This document shows, in pieces, positions 1 through 7,545 of a stretch of DNA of 64,000 nucleotides. Both the position numbers and the translations under genes were made by a program. This DNA is from Mycobacterium paraterrae (GTDB lineage Bacteria; Actinomycetota; Actinomycetes; Mycobacteriales; Mycobacteriaceae), in NCBI RefSeq assembly GCF_022430545.2, contig NZ_CP092488.2, positions 3,658,001 through 3,722,000 on the forward strand, written 5' to 3'. The notes under the pieces are model-generated. The model had not been told where the DNA came from and ran no database searches. It saw nothing but the letters and a program-made list of their open reading frames with translations. The stretch's first letter is position 1. Each line of letters starts with the position of its first letter.

Positions 1-1
1 G

Positions 2-223
2 CACAACCGGTCGCTGATCCGCGGTGTGATCGCGGCGGGCAACAACAATTTCGGTGCCGAATTCGCCTATGCGGGTGACGTGGTCTCCCGCAAGTGTGGC
101 GTCCCCTACCTCTATCGCTTCGAACTCATGGGTACCCCGGACGACGTGGACGCCGTCCGCGCCGGCCTCGCTGACTTCTGGAAGGAACAGACGTGCCAAC
201 AACCGTCGCTGCAGAGCCTGTAA
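2..223 (+). CDS. nrdI: Flavodoxin-like protein NrdI, C-terminal part (5' end outside the window)
   Basis: Only the last 73 codons are present; the frame is open from base 2. The peptide contains GVIAAGNNNFGAEF and CGVPYLYRFELMGT, typical of the C-terminal half of NrdI, the FMN protein that supplies oxidant for assembly of the dimanganese-tyrosyl radical of NrdF. The stop lies inside the start of nrdE (31-bp overlap), so the two are probably translationally coupled in an nrdHIE operon; nrdH would lie just outside the window. The identity rests on this short peptide and on the nrdE neighbour. Confidence 0.9.
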   Translation, partial: HNRSLIRGVIAAGNNNFGAEFAYAGDVVSRKCGVPYLYRFELMGTPDDVDAVRAGLADFWKEQTCQQPSLQSL

Positions 224-2358
224 CCACGAGCGCTCACGGGTTGCCCGACGAAACGGACTACCACGCGCTCAACGCGATGCTGAACCTGTACGACGCCGAC
301 GGCAAGATTCAGTTCGACAAGGACCGTGAGGCGGCGCATCAGTACTTTCTGCAGCACGTCAACCAGAACACGGTGTTCTTCCACAATCAGGACGAGAAGC
401 TCGACTACCTGATCAAGGAGAACTATTACGAGCGCGAGGTGCTCGACCAGTACAGCCGCAACTTCGTTAAGACGCTGCTGGATCGCGCCTACGCCAAGAA
501 GTTCCGGTTCCCGACCTTCCTCGGCGCGTTCAAGTACTACACCTCGTACACCCTGAAGACGTTCGACGGCAAGCGCTATTTGGAGCGGTTCGAAGACCGA
601 GTGGTGATGGTGGCGCTGACGCTGGCGTCCGGCGACACCGCGCTAGCCGAGAAGCTGGTCGACGAGATCATCGACGGCCGGTTCCAGCCCGCGACCCCGA
701 CCTTCCTCAACTCGGGCAAGAAGCAGCGCGGCGAGCCGGTGAGCTGCTTCCTGCTGCGCATCGAGGACAACATGGAGTCGATCGGGCGCTCGATCAACTC
801 GGCGCTGCAGCTGTCCAAGCGCGGCGGGGGAGTTGCGTTGCTGCTGAGCAACATTCGCGAGCACGGCGCACCGATCAAGAACATCGAGAACCAGTCGTCT
901 GGTGTCATCCCGATCATGAAGCTGCTGGAGGACTCGTTCTCTTACGCCAACCAGTTGGGGGCCCGGCAGGGCGCCGGCGCGGTGTACCTGCATGCGCATC
1001 ACCCCGATATCTACCGCTTCCTGGACACCAAGCGGGAAAACGCCGACGAGAAAATCCGGATCAAGACGCTGAGCCTGGGCGTGGTGATCCCGGACATCAC
1101 GTTCGAGTTGGCCAAGAACAACGAAGACATGTATCTGTTCTCGCCCTACGACGTCGAGCGCGTCTACGGGCTCCCGTTCGCCGATATCTCGGTCACCGAG
1201 AAGTACTACGAGATGGTCGACGACGCGCGGATCCGCAAGACCAAGATCAAGGCGCGCGAGTTCTTCCAGACGCTGGCCGAATTGCAGTTCGAGTCGGGCT
1301 ACCCGTACATCATGTTCGAGGACACGGTCAACCGGGCCAATCCCATCGAAGGCAAGATCACCCACTCGAACCTGTGCTCGGAGATCCTGCAGGTGTCCAC
1401 CCCGTCGTTGTTCAACGATGACTTGTCGTACGCCAAAGTGGGCAAAGACATTTCGTGCAACCTGGGCTCGCTGAACATCGCCAAGACGATGGACTCGCCG
1501 GACTTCGCGCAGACCATCGAGGTGGCGATTCGCGCGCTGACCGCGGTGAGCGACCAGACCCACATCTGGTCGGTGCCGTCGATCGAGCAGGGCAACAACG
1601 ACTCACACGCCATCGGGCTGGGGCAGATGAACCTGCACGGCTACCTGGCCCGCGAGCGCATTTTCTACGGGTCCGAAGAGGGCATCGACTTCACCAACAT
1701 TTACTTCTACACCGTGCTCTACCACGCGCTGCGTGCCTCGAATCGCATTGCGATCGAACGCGGTTCGCACTTCAAGGGTTTCGAGAACTCGAAGTACGCG
1801 TCCGGTGAGTTCTTCGACAAGTACACCCAGCAGGTCTGGGAACCCAAGACCGACAAGGTGGCTCAGCTGTTCGCCGACGCCGGCATCCGGATCCCGAACC
1901 AGGACGACTGGCAGCGGCTCAAGGAATCTGTGCAGCAGCACGGTATCTACAACCAGAACCTGCAGGCGGTCCCGCCGACCGGGTCGATTTCCTACATCAA
2001 CCACTCGACGTCGTCGATACACCCGGTCGCGTCCAAGATCGAGATCCGCAAGGAAGGCAAGATCGGCCGTGCCTACTACCCGGCGCCGTATCTGACGAAC
2101 GACAACCTGGAGTACTACCAGGATGCCTACGAAATCGGCTACGAGAAGATCATCGACACCTACGCCGCGGCCACTCAGCATGTGGATCAAGGGCTTTCGC
2201 TAACGCTGTTCTTCAAAGACACCGCTACCACGCGTGACGTCAACAAAGCGCAGATCTACGCCTGGCGTAAAGGCATCAAGACCCTCTACTACATCCGGTT
2301 GCGGCAGATGGCGCTGGAGGGCACTGAGGTCGAGGGCTGCGTCTCCTGCATGCTGTGA
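193..2358 (+). CDS. nrdE: Class Ib ribonucleoside-diphosphate reductase, large (alpha) subunit
   Basis: The 721-residue protein reduces ribonucleoside diphosphates to deoxyribonucleotides with NrdF. The first redox cysteine is at residue 185 (VSCFLLR), the thiyl-radical cysteine at 395 in NLCSE, and the second redox cysteine at 422 in SCNLGSLN. The C-terminal shuttle pair is CVSC (716 and 719), which would be recharged by the glutaredoxin-like NrdH. Translation starts at a GTG inside the end of nrdI. Length and motifs are those of Actinobacterial NrdE (Rv3051c). The gene is separated from nrdF by about 5 kb of regulator and oxidoreductase genes, as in other mycobacteria. Confidence 0.97.
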   Translation: MPTTVAAEPVTTSAHGLPDETDYHALNAMLNLYDADGKIQFDKDREAAHQYFLQHVNQNTVFFHNQDEKLDYLIKENYYEREVLDQYSRNFVKTLLDRAYAKKFRFPTFLGAFKYYTSYTLKTFDGKRYLERFEDRVVMVALTLASGDTALAEKLVDEIIDGRFQPATPTFLNSGKKQRGEPVSCFLLRIEDNMESIGRSINSALQLSKRGGGVALLLSNIREHGAPIKNIENQSSGVIPIMKLLEDSFSYANQLGARQGAGAVYLHAHHPDIYRFLDTKRENADEKIRIKTLSLGVVIPDITFELAKNNEDMYLFSPYDVERVYGLPFADISVTEKYYEMVDDARIRKTKIKAREFFQTLAELQFESGYPYIMFEDTVNRANPIEGKITHSNLCSEILQVSTPSLFNDDLSYAKVGKDISCNLGSLNIAKTMDSPDFAQTIEVAIRALTAVSDQTHIWSVPSIEQGNNDSHAIGLGQMNLHGYLARERIFYGSEEGIDFTNIYFYTVLYHALRASNRIAIERGSHFKGFENSKYASGEFFDKYTQQVWEPKTDKVAQLFADAGIRIPNQDDWQRLKESVQQHGIYNQNLQAVPPTGSISYINHSTSSIHPVASKIEIRKEGKIGRAYYPAPYLTNDNLEYYQDAYEIGYEKIIDTYAAATQHVDQGLSLTLFFKDTATTRDVNKAQIYAWRKGIKTLYYIRLRQMALEGTEVEGCVSCML

Positions 2359-2376
2359 CCCTCGAGGTCCTTCCGC

Positions 2377-2436
2377 CGAGTGGACACTTGATGCACGCGA
2401 ACGGGCGGCGTTTTGGCGGCCATAACTGGCCACTCG
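2377..2436. repeat. Long imperfect inverted repeat after nrdE, possible terminator or small repeat element
   Basis: CGAGTGG at 2377-2383 is matched by its reverse complement CCACTCG at 2430-2436. The arms extend inwards for about 18 bases with three mismatches and one bulge (left TGGACACTTGATGC, right strand TGGCCAGTTATGGC), leaving a G-rich loop. There is no T-run, so an intrinsic terminator is not certain. It fills most of the nrdE-tetR intergenic space. Confidence 0.5.
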
Positions 2437-2474
2437 ACGGCGCGAGGAATGCCAGGTCAGCGCCCGCACCGGGG

Positions 2475-2480
2475 TATGGT
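2475..2480 (+). promoter_or_regulatory. Candidate -10 hexamer TATGGT, leaderless
   Basis: TATGGT is followed by exactly seven bases and then the GTG at 2488. This is the spacing expected for a mycobacterial leaderless transcript and supports 2488 over the upstream TTG at 2413 and ATG at 2476. Confidence 0.5.
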
Positions 2481-2487
2481 GCTTGAC

Positions 2488-3237
2488 GTGGTCAGAATTC
2501 CGCGGCCTCCCATCCCGCACCCCGGGCCCAAGCCCGCGGTGAAGGTCGACGCGCGCAGCGAGCGGTGGAAAGAGCACCGCAAGAAGGTGCGCGCGGAGAT
2601 CGTGGAGGCGGCGTTTCGCGCCATCGACCGCCTGGGTCCTGACCTGAGCGTGCGAGAGATTGCCGAAGAGGCGGGCACCGCCAAGCCCAAGATCTACCGG
2701 CATTTCACCGACAAGTCCGACCTGTTCCAAGCGATCGGCGAACGGCTGCGCGACATGCTGTGGGCGGCGGTCTTCCCGTCGATTGACTTCGCCAACAACT
2801 CCGTACGCGAGATCATCCGCCGGACCGCGGAAGAATACGTGAACCTTGTCGACGAGCATCCCAACGTGCTGCGGTTCTTCATCCAGGGCCGTTTCCCCGA
2901 GCAGTCGGAATCGGCGACCCGGACGTTGAGCGAGGGCCGTGAGATCACGCTGGCGATGGCGGAGATGTTCAACAACGAGCTGCGGGAGATGGAACTCGAT
3001 CCCGGCGCCTTCGAGCTCGCGGCGTTCGCGACCTACGGCTGCGCGGCGGCGGCCACCGAATGGTGGCTGGGCTCCGACGTGGACAGTCCACGTCGGATGC
3101 CTCACGACCAATTCGTCGAGCATCTGACCACGATCACGATGGGCGTCATCAGTGGCACCGCCGAGATGCTCGGCATCAAGCTGGACCCTGACCAGCCGAT
3201 TCACGATGCGATGCCGCGTAACTCCGCTGCCAGCTAG
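2488..3237 (+). CDS. TetR/AcrR-family transcriptional regulator (Rv3050c-like)
   Basis: The protein has about 249 residues. A proline-rich N-terminus (RIPRPPIPHPGPKP) precedes a TetR helix-turn-helix with LSVREIAEEAGTAKPKIYRHF and the following FTDKSDLF. The C-terminal half is a helical ligand-binding domain with WWLGS near its end. It lies between nrdE and a flavin monooxygenase on the same strand, as in M. tuberculosis, and may control the monooxygenase; that is inference. The GTG at 2488 was chosen because no Shine-Dalgarno is visible and a -10 hexamer sits 7 nt upstream. A TTG at 2413 would give a longer product. Confidence 0.88.
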   Translation: MVRIPRPPIPHPGPKPAVKVDARSERWKEHRKKVRAEIVEAAFRAIDRLGPDLSVREIAEEAGTAKPKIYRHFTDKSDLFQAIGERLRDMLWAAVFPSIDFANNSVREIIRRTAEEYVNLVDEHPNVLRFFIQGRFPEQSESATRTLSEGREITLAMAEMFNNELREMELDPGAFELAAFATYGCAAAATEWWLGSDVDSPRRMPHDQFVEHLTTITMGVISGTAEMLGIKLDPDQPIHDAMPRNSAAS

Positions 3238-3348
3238 CCGAGGGCGGCCGCGGTGCAGAAGCTGTGGTCGTGGTTTCGCGCAGACCGCAGCCCTGGCTTC
3301 TGTTTGGCGGCTATTTGATCGCGGGCGGCGTTGCTACCCTCGATTTCC

Positions 3349-4893
3349 ATGAGTACAGCCGAGTCGACCATCCAGCCTGAGGCAGCGGCCCAGCCGGTTC
3401 GCACCCGCGCGTTGATCATCGGGACAGGATTCGCCGGCCTGGGCATGGCCATCGCACTCCAGCGGCAAGGCGTGGACTTCGTCATCGTCGAGAAGGCCGA
3501 CGACATCGGCGGCACCTGGCGCGACAACAGCTACCCGGGCTGCGCATGCGACGTGCCGTCGCACCTGTACTCGTTCTCCTTCGAGCCGAAAGCCACCTGG
3601 AGCAAGCTGTTCTCGCCGCAGCCAGAAATCCTGGATTACCTCAAGGGCGTCACGGAGAAATACGGGTTGCGGCGCTACATCCGCTTCGGGCAGAAGGTGA
3701 GCCGCGCGCACTGGGACGACAGCGAATACCGGTGGCACGTCTACACCGAATCCGGGGACGAGTACGTCGCGCAGTTCCTGATCTCGGGCGCTGGCGCACT
3801 GCACATCCCGCGCTTGCCCGACATCGACGGCATGAACGAATTTCGCGGTCCCGCATTCCATTCCGCGGAGTGGGACCACGGCGTGGACTTGGCCGGAAAG
3901 CGTGTCGCAGTGATCGGCACCGGTGCGAGCGCAATCCAAATCGTGCCGGAGTTGGTGCGACGTGACGCCGGCGTCGCCGAGGTCCAGCTCTACCAGCGCA
4001 CGCCGCCATGGGTGGTGCCACGGCCGAACAGCTTGCTGCCTGATGCGGTCCGCACGGCGTTCGCGACGGTGCCCGGCCTGCGTTTTCTGGTGCGCTCCGG
4101 AATCTACTGGGGCCTCGAAGGCCTCGGGTTCGCCATGACGCAGCGGCCGAGCCTGCTGCGCGCCGTCGAGCTGGTCGGCCGCTGGAACATCCGCCGCAAC
4201 GTCAAGGACAAGGATCTGCGCCGTCGGCTCACCCCGAGCTATCGTGCCGGCTGCAAGCGAATCCTCTACTCAGGCAGCTATTACCAGGCCGTCGCCAACC
4301 CGAAGGCGACATTGATCACCGAGCGAATTGACCGGATCACCGCGAACGGCATTGTGACCGGCGACGGTGTCGAGCATCCCGCCGACGTGATCGTGTACGC
4401 CACCGGTTTCCACACCACCGACTCCTACACCTACGTCGACGTGAAGGGCCCGCGGGGCGAGGACCTGGTGGACCGCTGGAACCGTGAAGGAGTCGTCGCG
4501 CATCGCGGCATTGCCGTGGCCGACATGCCGAACCTGTTCTTCCTGCTCGGGCCGAACACCGGGTTGGGCCACACCTCGGTGGTCTTCATGATCGAGTCGC
4601 AGATCCACTACGTCGCCCAGGCGATCGCGGCGGTCGACAAGACCGGCGCACAAGCGTTGGCGCCCAGTCGTTCTGCGCAGGATCGGTCCAACGCCGAACT
4701 GCAGGACAAGCTGGCCGGATCGGTCTGGAACACCGGTGGTTGCAGCAGTTGGTATCTGGACGAGCACGGCGTCAACCGAACCCTGTGGAGCGGTATGACG
4801 TGGCAGTACTGGCGCGACACCCGCTCGCTGAAGATGGCCGAGTACAAATTCTTCGGAGTGGGCAGCGGCGCGCGGGCGAAGGTCAGTGCCTAG
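3349..4893 (+). CDS. Flavin-containing Baeyer-Villiger-type monooxygenase (Rv3049c-like)
   Basis: The 514-residue protein has an FAD-binding GTGFAGLG near the N-terminus, the Baeyer-Villiger fingerprint FRGPAFHSAEWD and a second dinucleotide motif GTGASAIQ for NADPH. Such enzymes insert oxygen next to a ketone or oxidise heteroatoms; the substrate cannot be told from sequence. ATG 3349 is preferred to the in-frame TTG at 3331 because the conserved region starts shortly after it. The 3' end overlaps the end of the convergent SDR gene by 4 bases. Position after the TetR gene matches M. tuberculosis. Confidence 0.92.
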   Translation: MSTAESTIQPEAAAQPVRTRALIIGTGFAGLGMAIALQRQGVDFVIVEKADDIGGTWRDNSYPGCACDVPSHLYSFSFEPKATWSKLFSPQPEILDYLKGVTEKYGLRRYIRFGQKVSRAHWDDSEYRWHVYTESGDEYVAQFLISGAGALHIPRLPDIDGMNEFRGPAFHSAEWDHGVDLAGKRVAVIGTGASAIQIVPELVRRDAGVAEVQLYQRTPPWVVPRPNSLLPDAVRTAFATVPGLRFLVRSGIYWGLEGLGFAMTQRPSLLRAVELVGRWNIRRNVKDKDLRRRLTPSYRAGCKRILYSGSYYQAVANPKATLITERIDRITANGIVTGDGVEHPADVIVYATGFHTTDSYTYVDVKGPRGEDLVDRWNREGVVAHRGIAVADMPNLFFLLGPNTGLGHTSVVFMIESQIHYVAQAIAAVDKTGAQALAPSRSAQDRSNAELQDKLAGSVWNTGGCSSWYLDEHGVNRTLWSGMTWQYWRDTRSLKMAEYKFFGVGSGARAKVSA

Positions 4894-5747
4894 CTCGCTT
4901 TGCGACTGAATTGCCGGAGATTGAGCCGCATGATGCGGTCCATCGTCCGGTCGGAGACGAGTCGGCTGACCCGCGCCAGCATCGCGGCGTCGCGTCCGAT
5001 GGTGTAGCGAGTCCGGGGGCGCGACGCGGTTGCGGCGTGGGCGATCACCTTCGCGGCGGATTCCGCGGGCACGCCAGTCGCATCGAACGAACGGGCTTGT
5101 GCCGTTACGGCGTTCACCAATGTGTGATAGCGGGCGCGCTGTTCGGTGCTCATGGCTGCTGTCAGCTTTTCGGAGGTGGCGATTCCGCGTTCGGCGATCT
5201 GCGTCTTGACCGCGCCCGGCTCGATGACCACGACGTTGACTCCGGTGCCGCCCGTTTCGCGACGCAACGCGTCGCTGACGGCCTCCATTGCGAACTTGGA
5301 TCCGGCGTAGGCGCCATAGGTCGGCAATGCCACCTTGCCGCCGATGGAACTGATGTTGACCACCGTGCCGGAACTCTTCAGCAGATACGGGAACAGCGCC
5401 TGCGTCACGGCGATGTGGCCAAACAGGTTGACGTCGAATTGTCGGCGCCACTGGGCAATTGGCAGTATCTCCAGGGGTGCGTTGATGGCGACGCCGGCGT
5501 TGTTCACCAGGGCGCGAAGCGGCCGAGAGTCGCGGGCGACGCGGTCGGCGAGCGCCGCGACGTCGGTGTCCGTGGTGATGTCCAGGATGCAGGGCTCGAT
5601 GCCGTCGACGGTACGCAGCAACTGCGCGTCGACCTCGCGGCGCACACCTGCCAGTACGTGAAAGCCCCTGCCGGCCAACTCTTTAGCGGTTGCGGCGCCG
5701 ATGCCGGTGGACGCCCCGGTCACGACGATCAGTTCGGTGCGGTCCAT
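4890..5747 (-). CDS. Short-chain dehydrogenase/reductase
   Basis: A classical SDR of about 285 residues: cofactor motif TGASTGIG, structural NNAG (LVNNAGVAI), catalytic serine in NISSIGG and the YxxxK pair in YAGSKFAME. It would use NAD(P)(H) to oxidise or reduce an alcohol/ketone; the substrate is unknown. ATG 5747 follows GGAGG with good spacing; a GTG lies one codon upstream. It diverges from a TetR gene across a region with two related palindromes, one of which covers the -35 of a candidate promoter, so control by that TetR is likely. Confidence 0.92.
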   Translation of the reverse strand: MDRTELIVVTGASTGIGAATAKELAGRGFHVLAGVRREVDAQLLRTVDGIEPCILDITTDTDVAALADRVARDSRPLRALVNNAGVAINAPLEILPIAQWRRQFDVNLFGHIAVTQALFPYLLKSSGTVVNISSIGGKVALPTYGAYAGSKFAMEAVSDALRRETGGTGVNVVVIEPGAVKTQIAERGIATSEKLTAAMSTEQRARYHTLVNAVTAQARSFDATGVPAESAAKVIAHAATASRPRTRYTIGRDAAMLARVSRLVSDRTMDRIMRLNLRQFSRKAS

Positions 5748-5768
5748 CACTGCCTCCAGCGCAATTTC

Positions 5769-5785
5769 AGTTGACGTTGTCCACT
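5769..5785. promoter_or_regulatory. Operator copy 1, imperfect palindrome AGTTGACGTTGTCCACT
   Basis: This is the same 17-bp sequence as the perfect palindrome at 5801-5817 with two changes. The copies are 32 bp apart, about three helical turns, on the same face of the DNA. Confidence 0.6.
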
Positions 5786-5786
5786 C

Positions 5787-5815
5787 AAGCTAGGTAATTG
5801 AGTTGACATTGTCAA
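5787..5815 (-). promoter_or_regulatory. Candidate promoter for the SDR gene
   Basis: On the minus strand TTGACA (5815-5810) is followed by 17 bases and TAGCTT (5792-5787). The -35 lies inside the perfect palindrome at 5801-5817, so a bound repressor would block it. Confidence 0.5.
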
Positions 5816-5817
5816 CT
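5801..5817. promoter_or_regulatory. Operator copy 2, perfect palindrome AGTTGACATTGTCAACT
   Basis: Eight-base arms AGTTGACA and TGTCAACT flank one T. The site lies between the divergent SDR and TetR genes and overlaps the upstream promoter region of both, as expected for an autoregulating TetR repressor. Confidence 0.75.
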
Positions 5818-5829
5818 GGGGTGCGGGCA

Positions 5830-5835
5830 TATGCT
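5830..5835 (+). promoter_or_regulatory. Candidate -10 hexamer TATGCT, leaderless
   Basis: TATGCT is followed by six bases and the ATG at 5842 of the TetR gene. Confidence 0.45.
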
Positions 5836-5841
5836 CTGCGG

Positions 5842-6414
5842 ATGGCGACACGATCGGAGAGTGCGGCGGCAACCCGCCAGTCGCTGATCGACGCCGCCGC
5901 GGCCCTGCTCGACCTCGGTGGCCCGGAAGCCGTGACGCTCCGCGAGGTCGGAGCGCGAAGCGGGGTGTCTCGCTCGGCGGCGTATCGGCATTTCGCCGAT
6001 AAGGAGTCATTGCTGACCCAAGTGGCCGCCAACGGGCTGCAGGAATTGGGTGATGCATTGGAAGTGCTTGTCGCCAACGAGGATTCGGCCGAAGTGTGCC
6101 TGCGGTCGGGTCTGCTCGCCCTGATCGACATCGGTCGTGACCGGCCGCACCTGTATCGGTTGATGTTCAGCACGCCGACAGGGGATATCGCGGGGGCGGT
6201 CCAGGCGGCCGAGCGAACCCAGCACCTGTTCCTCGACATCGTGGGTCGTATTACCGGTCCGCGACAGGCGCACCGTTACGGTGCTCTGCTGCTGACGACG
6301 GCCCACGGCATCACCGGGCTGGACCTCAGTGGCCACCTCGATATGGCCAAGTGGCACACCACGGCTGAAGAGCTGGTCGACACCGTCATCTCGCTATTGC
6401 CGAAGTCGAAGTAG
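5842..6414 (+). CDS. TetR-family transcriptional regulator, probable repressor of the divergent SDR gene
   Basis: The 190-residue protein starts MATRSESAAATRQSLIDAAA and has a TetR helix-turn-helix, VTLREVGARSGVSRSAAYRHF, followed by ADKESLL. The C-terminal part resembles the WHG-type ligand-binding domain (GITGLDLSGH). ATG 5842 sits six bases after a TATGCT hexamer. The two related palindromes upstream make autoregulation and control of the SDR the simplest model. Its last 21 bases overlap the end of the convergent TetR gene at 6394-6927. Confidence 0.9.
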   Translation: MATRSESAAATRQSLIDAAAALLDLGGPEAVTLREVGARSGVSRSAAYRHFADKESLLTQVAANGLQELGDALEVLVANEDSAEVCLRSGLLALIDIGRDRPHLYRLMFSTPTGDIAGAVQAAERTQHLFLDIVGRITGPRQAHRYGALLLTTAHGITGLDLSGHLDMAKWHTTAEELVDTVISLLPKSK

Positions 6415-6927
6415 CTGGGCGAACGCGCCGGCGGCCGCGTCCACTCCTGCGTCATCGCCAGTGGCGACCAGGTCGAGCAACAGTCCGCGGACGACCGCGA
6501 GCCCGAGTCGCGCCGCCGCGGGCTCGGCCAGACCCTCGGTGAGCTCTAGCCACTCGTCGACGGCGCCGGGGACCATTCGGTCAAAAGGCTTCTCGCCGTT
6601 GGCCGCCCGCGCGTAGCACTCGAAGAACAGTCGCTCGAACGGCCGCAGTTCTGGGCGCCTCACATCGGCCCACATCGCGGCAAAGTGATCGGCTGGATCG
6701 GTCGGCAGATCGGCCAGGACGGCCATCTGCCGGCGCTCGACTTCCGCGACGATCGCCAGTAGAAGCTCGTCACGAGAACCGAAGTGATGCAACAGCATTC
6801 GGTGGCTGGTGCCGACCGCCGCGGCGACGTCGCGCAGCGACCGGTCGCCTACTCCGCCGGCGGCGAACTCGTCGACCAGCTTGTCCAGTAACTGACCGCG
6901 CCGGCTCCGATCAGGACGGCTGGCCAC
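6394..6927 (-). CDS. TetR-family transcriptional regulator cotranscribed with an SRPBCC gene
   Basis: The 177-residue protein has a TetR N-terminal domain (SLRDVAAAVGTSHRMLLHHF, then GSRDELLL) and a short helical C-terminal domain. Its start overlaps the end of the upstream SRPBCC gene by 17 bases, so the two form one transcription unit. The operon promoter carries a perfect 8-bp-arm palindrome over the first start codon, and this TetR is the obvious candidate to bind it. Confidence 0.88.
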   Translation of the reverse strand: MASRPDRSRRGQLLDKLVDEFAAGGVGDRSLRDVAAAVGTSHRMLLHHFGSRDELLLAIVAEVERRQMAVLADLPTDPADHFAAMWADVRRPELRPFERLFFECYARAANGEKPFDRMVPGAVDEWLELTEGLAEPAAARLGLAVVRGLLLDLVATGDDAGVDAAAGAFAQLLRLRQ

Positions 6928-7357
6928 TGGCGCGATGAAGTTGCTCAGAGCGGTTCTTTAGTCCTTGGGCCTCGAGTGCGAGGAAGCGTCTGGTCTTCTT
7001 TGCCAGCATTCGTCCGACCAAAGCGCCGAGCAGGCCGCGTTGCTCGAGTTGCTGACGCACCAGGGTGCGCCCGTCGGACCGGGGGATGACCCAATGTCGG
7101 GCGCTGACGTCGACTCCGGCTGATCGTTGCACCCAGGTCCACGTGGATCCGGCGTCGATGTCGGTGACTTCCCAGACCAGCTTCGCCATTCCGGGCTGCT
7201 TGATCGAGAACCGTTTGCCGACAGCAAGGTCGGGGCCGTCGTGACCGATCAGCGAGGTGACCGATTCGGTCCAGTCGGGCCAATGCTCGACGTCGCTGAA
7301 CACCTTCCACACCAGCTGCGGTGGAGCGTCGATCTCGATGCTGTCTTCGGTCAACAT
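6911..7357 (-). CDS. SRPBCC (START-like/polyketide cyclase) family protein
   Basis: The 148-residue protein shows the family N-terminus (IEIDAPPQLVWKVFSDVEHWPDWT) and TWTWVQ in the middle, suggesting a single hydrophobic ligand-binding domain. The ligand or reaction is unknown. It is first in an operon with a TetR gene. The ATG at 7357 lies seven bases after TACCAT, a possible leaderless -10, and is itself part of the palindrome at 7356-7373. No Shine-Dalgarno is visible. Confidence 0.85.
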   Translation of the reverse strand: MLTEDSIEIDAPPQLVWKVFSDVEHWPDWTESVTSLIGHDGPDLAVGKRFSIKQPGMAKLVWEVTDIDAGSTWTWVQRSAGVDVSARHWVIPRSDGRTLVRQQLEQRGLLGALVGRMLAKKTRRFLALEAQGLKNRSEQLHRASGQPS

Positions 7358-7373
7358 GTACCAAATGGTACAT
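7356..7373. promoter_or_regulatory. Palindromic operator ATGTACCA-AA-TGGTACAT over the SRPBCC start codon
   Basis: Eight-base perfect arms are separated by AA. On the minus strand it includes a possible -10 (TACCAT, 7370-7365) and the start codon at 7357-7355, so binding would exclude RNA polymerase. Likely target of the TetR encoded second in this operon (inference). Confidence 0.7.
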
Positions 7374-7448
7374 CGAAGTCGTGGGAATACCTAGCGCAGA
7401 ATGAGGGGTATGCAAAGCGAGTAGCTGTCCTGCGTGCGACACGCGGAA

Positions 7449-7464
7449 ACACAAGTTGTTGTGT
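7449..7464. promoter_or_regulatory. NrdR-type box 1 (ACACAAGTTGTTGTGT)
   Basis: The ends ACACAA and TTGTGT match the known NrdR box pattern ACACWATATATWGTGT. The site is about 80 bp before the nrdF start and 32 bp from a second, weaker copy; NrdR boxes characteristically occur as helically phased pairs. Confidence 0.7.
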
Positions 7465-7480
7465 TCCATCGCGATGTCGT

Positions 7481-7496
7481 ACCCCAGGGGTAGTGT
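7481..7496. promoter_or_regulatory. NrdR-type box 2 (ACCCCAGGGGTAGTGT)
   Basis: The right half TAGTGT fits the NrdR pattern and the left half ACCCCA fits partly. The 32-bp offset from box 1 is what makes it credible; alone it would be weak. Confidence 0.5.
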
Positions 7497-7545
7497 TTGT
7501 GACCTACGCAACGTCGACTATCCGTCCTGGTGAAGTGGGGTTCTG

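Noticed and set aside
643..1563. Open frame opposite nrdE
   Set aside because: Antisense to conserved reductase sequence, biased composition, no start context.
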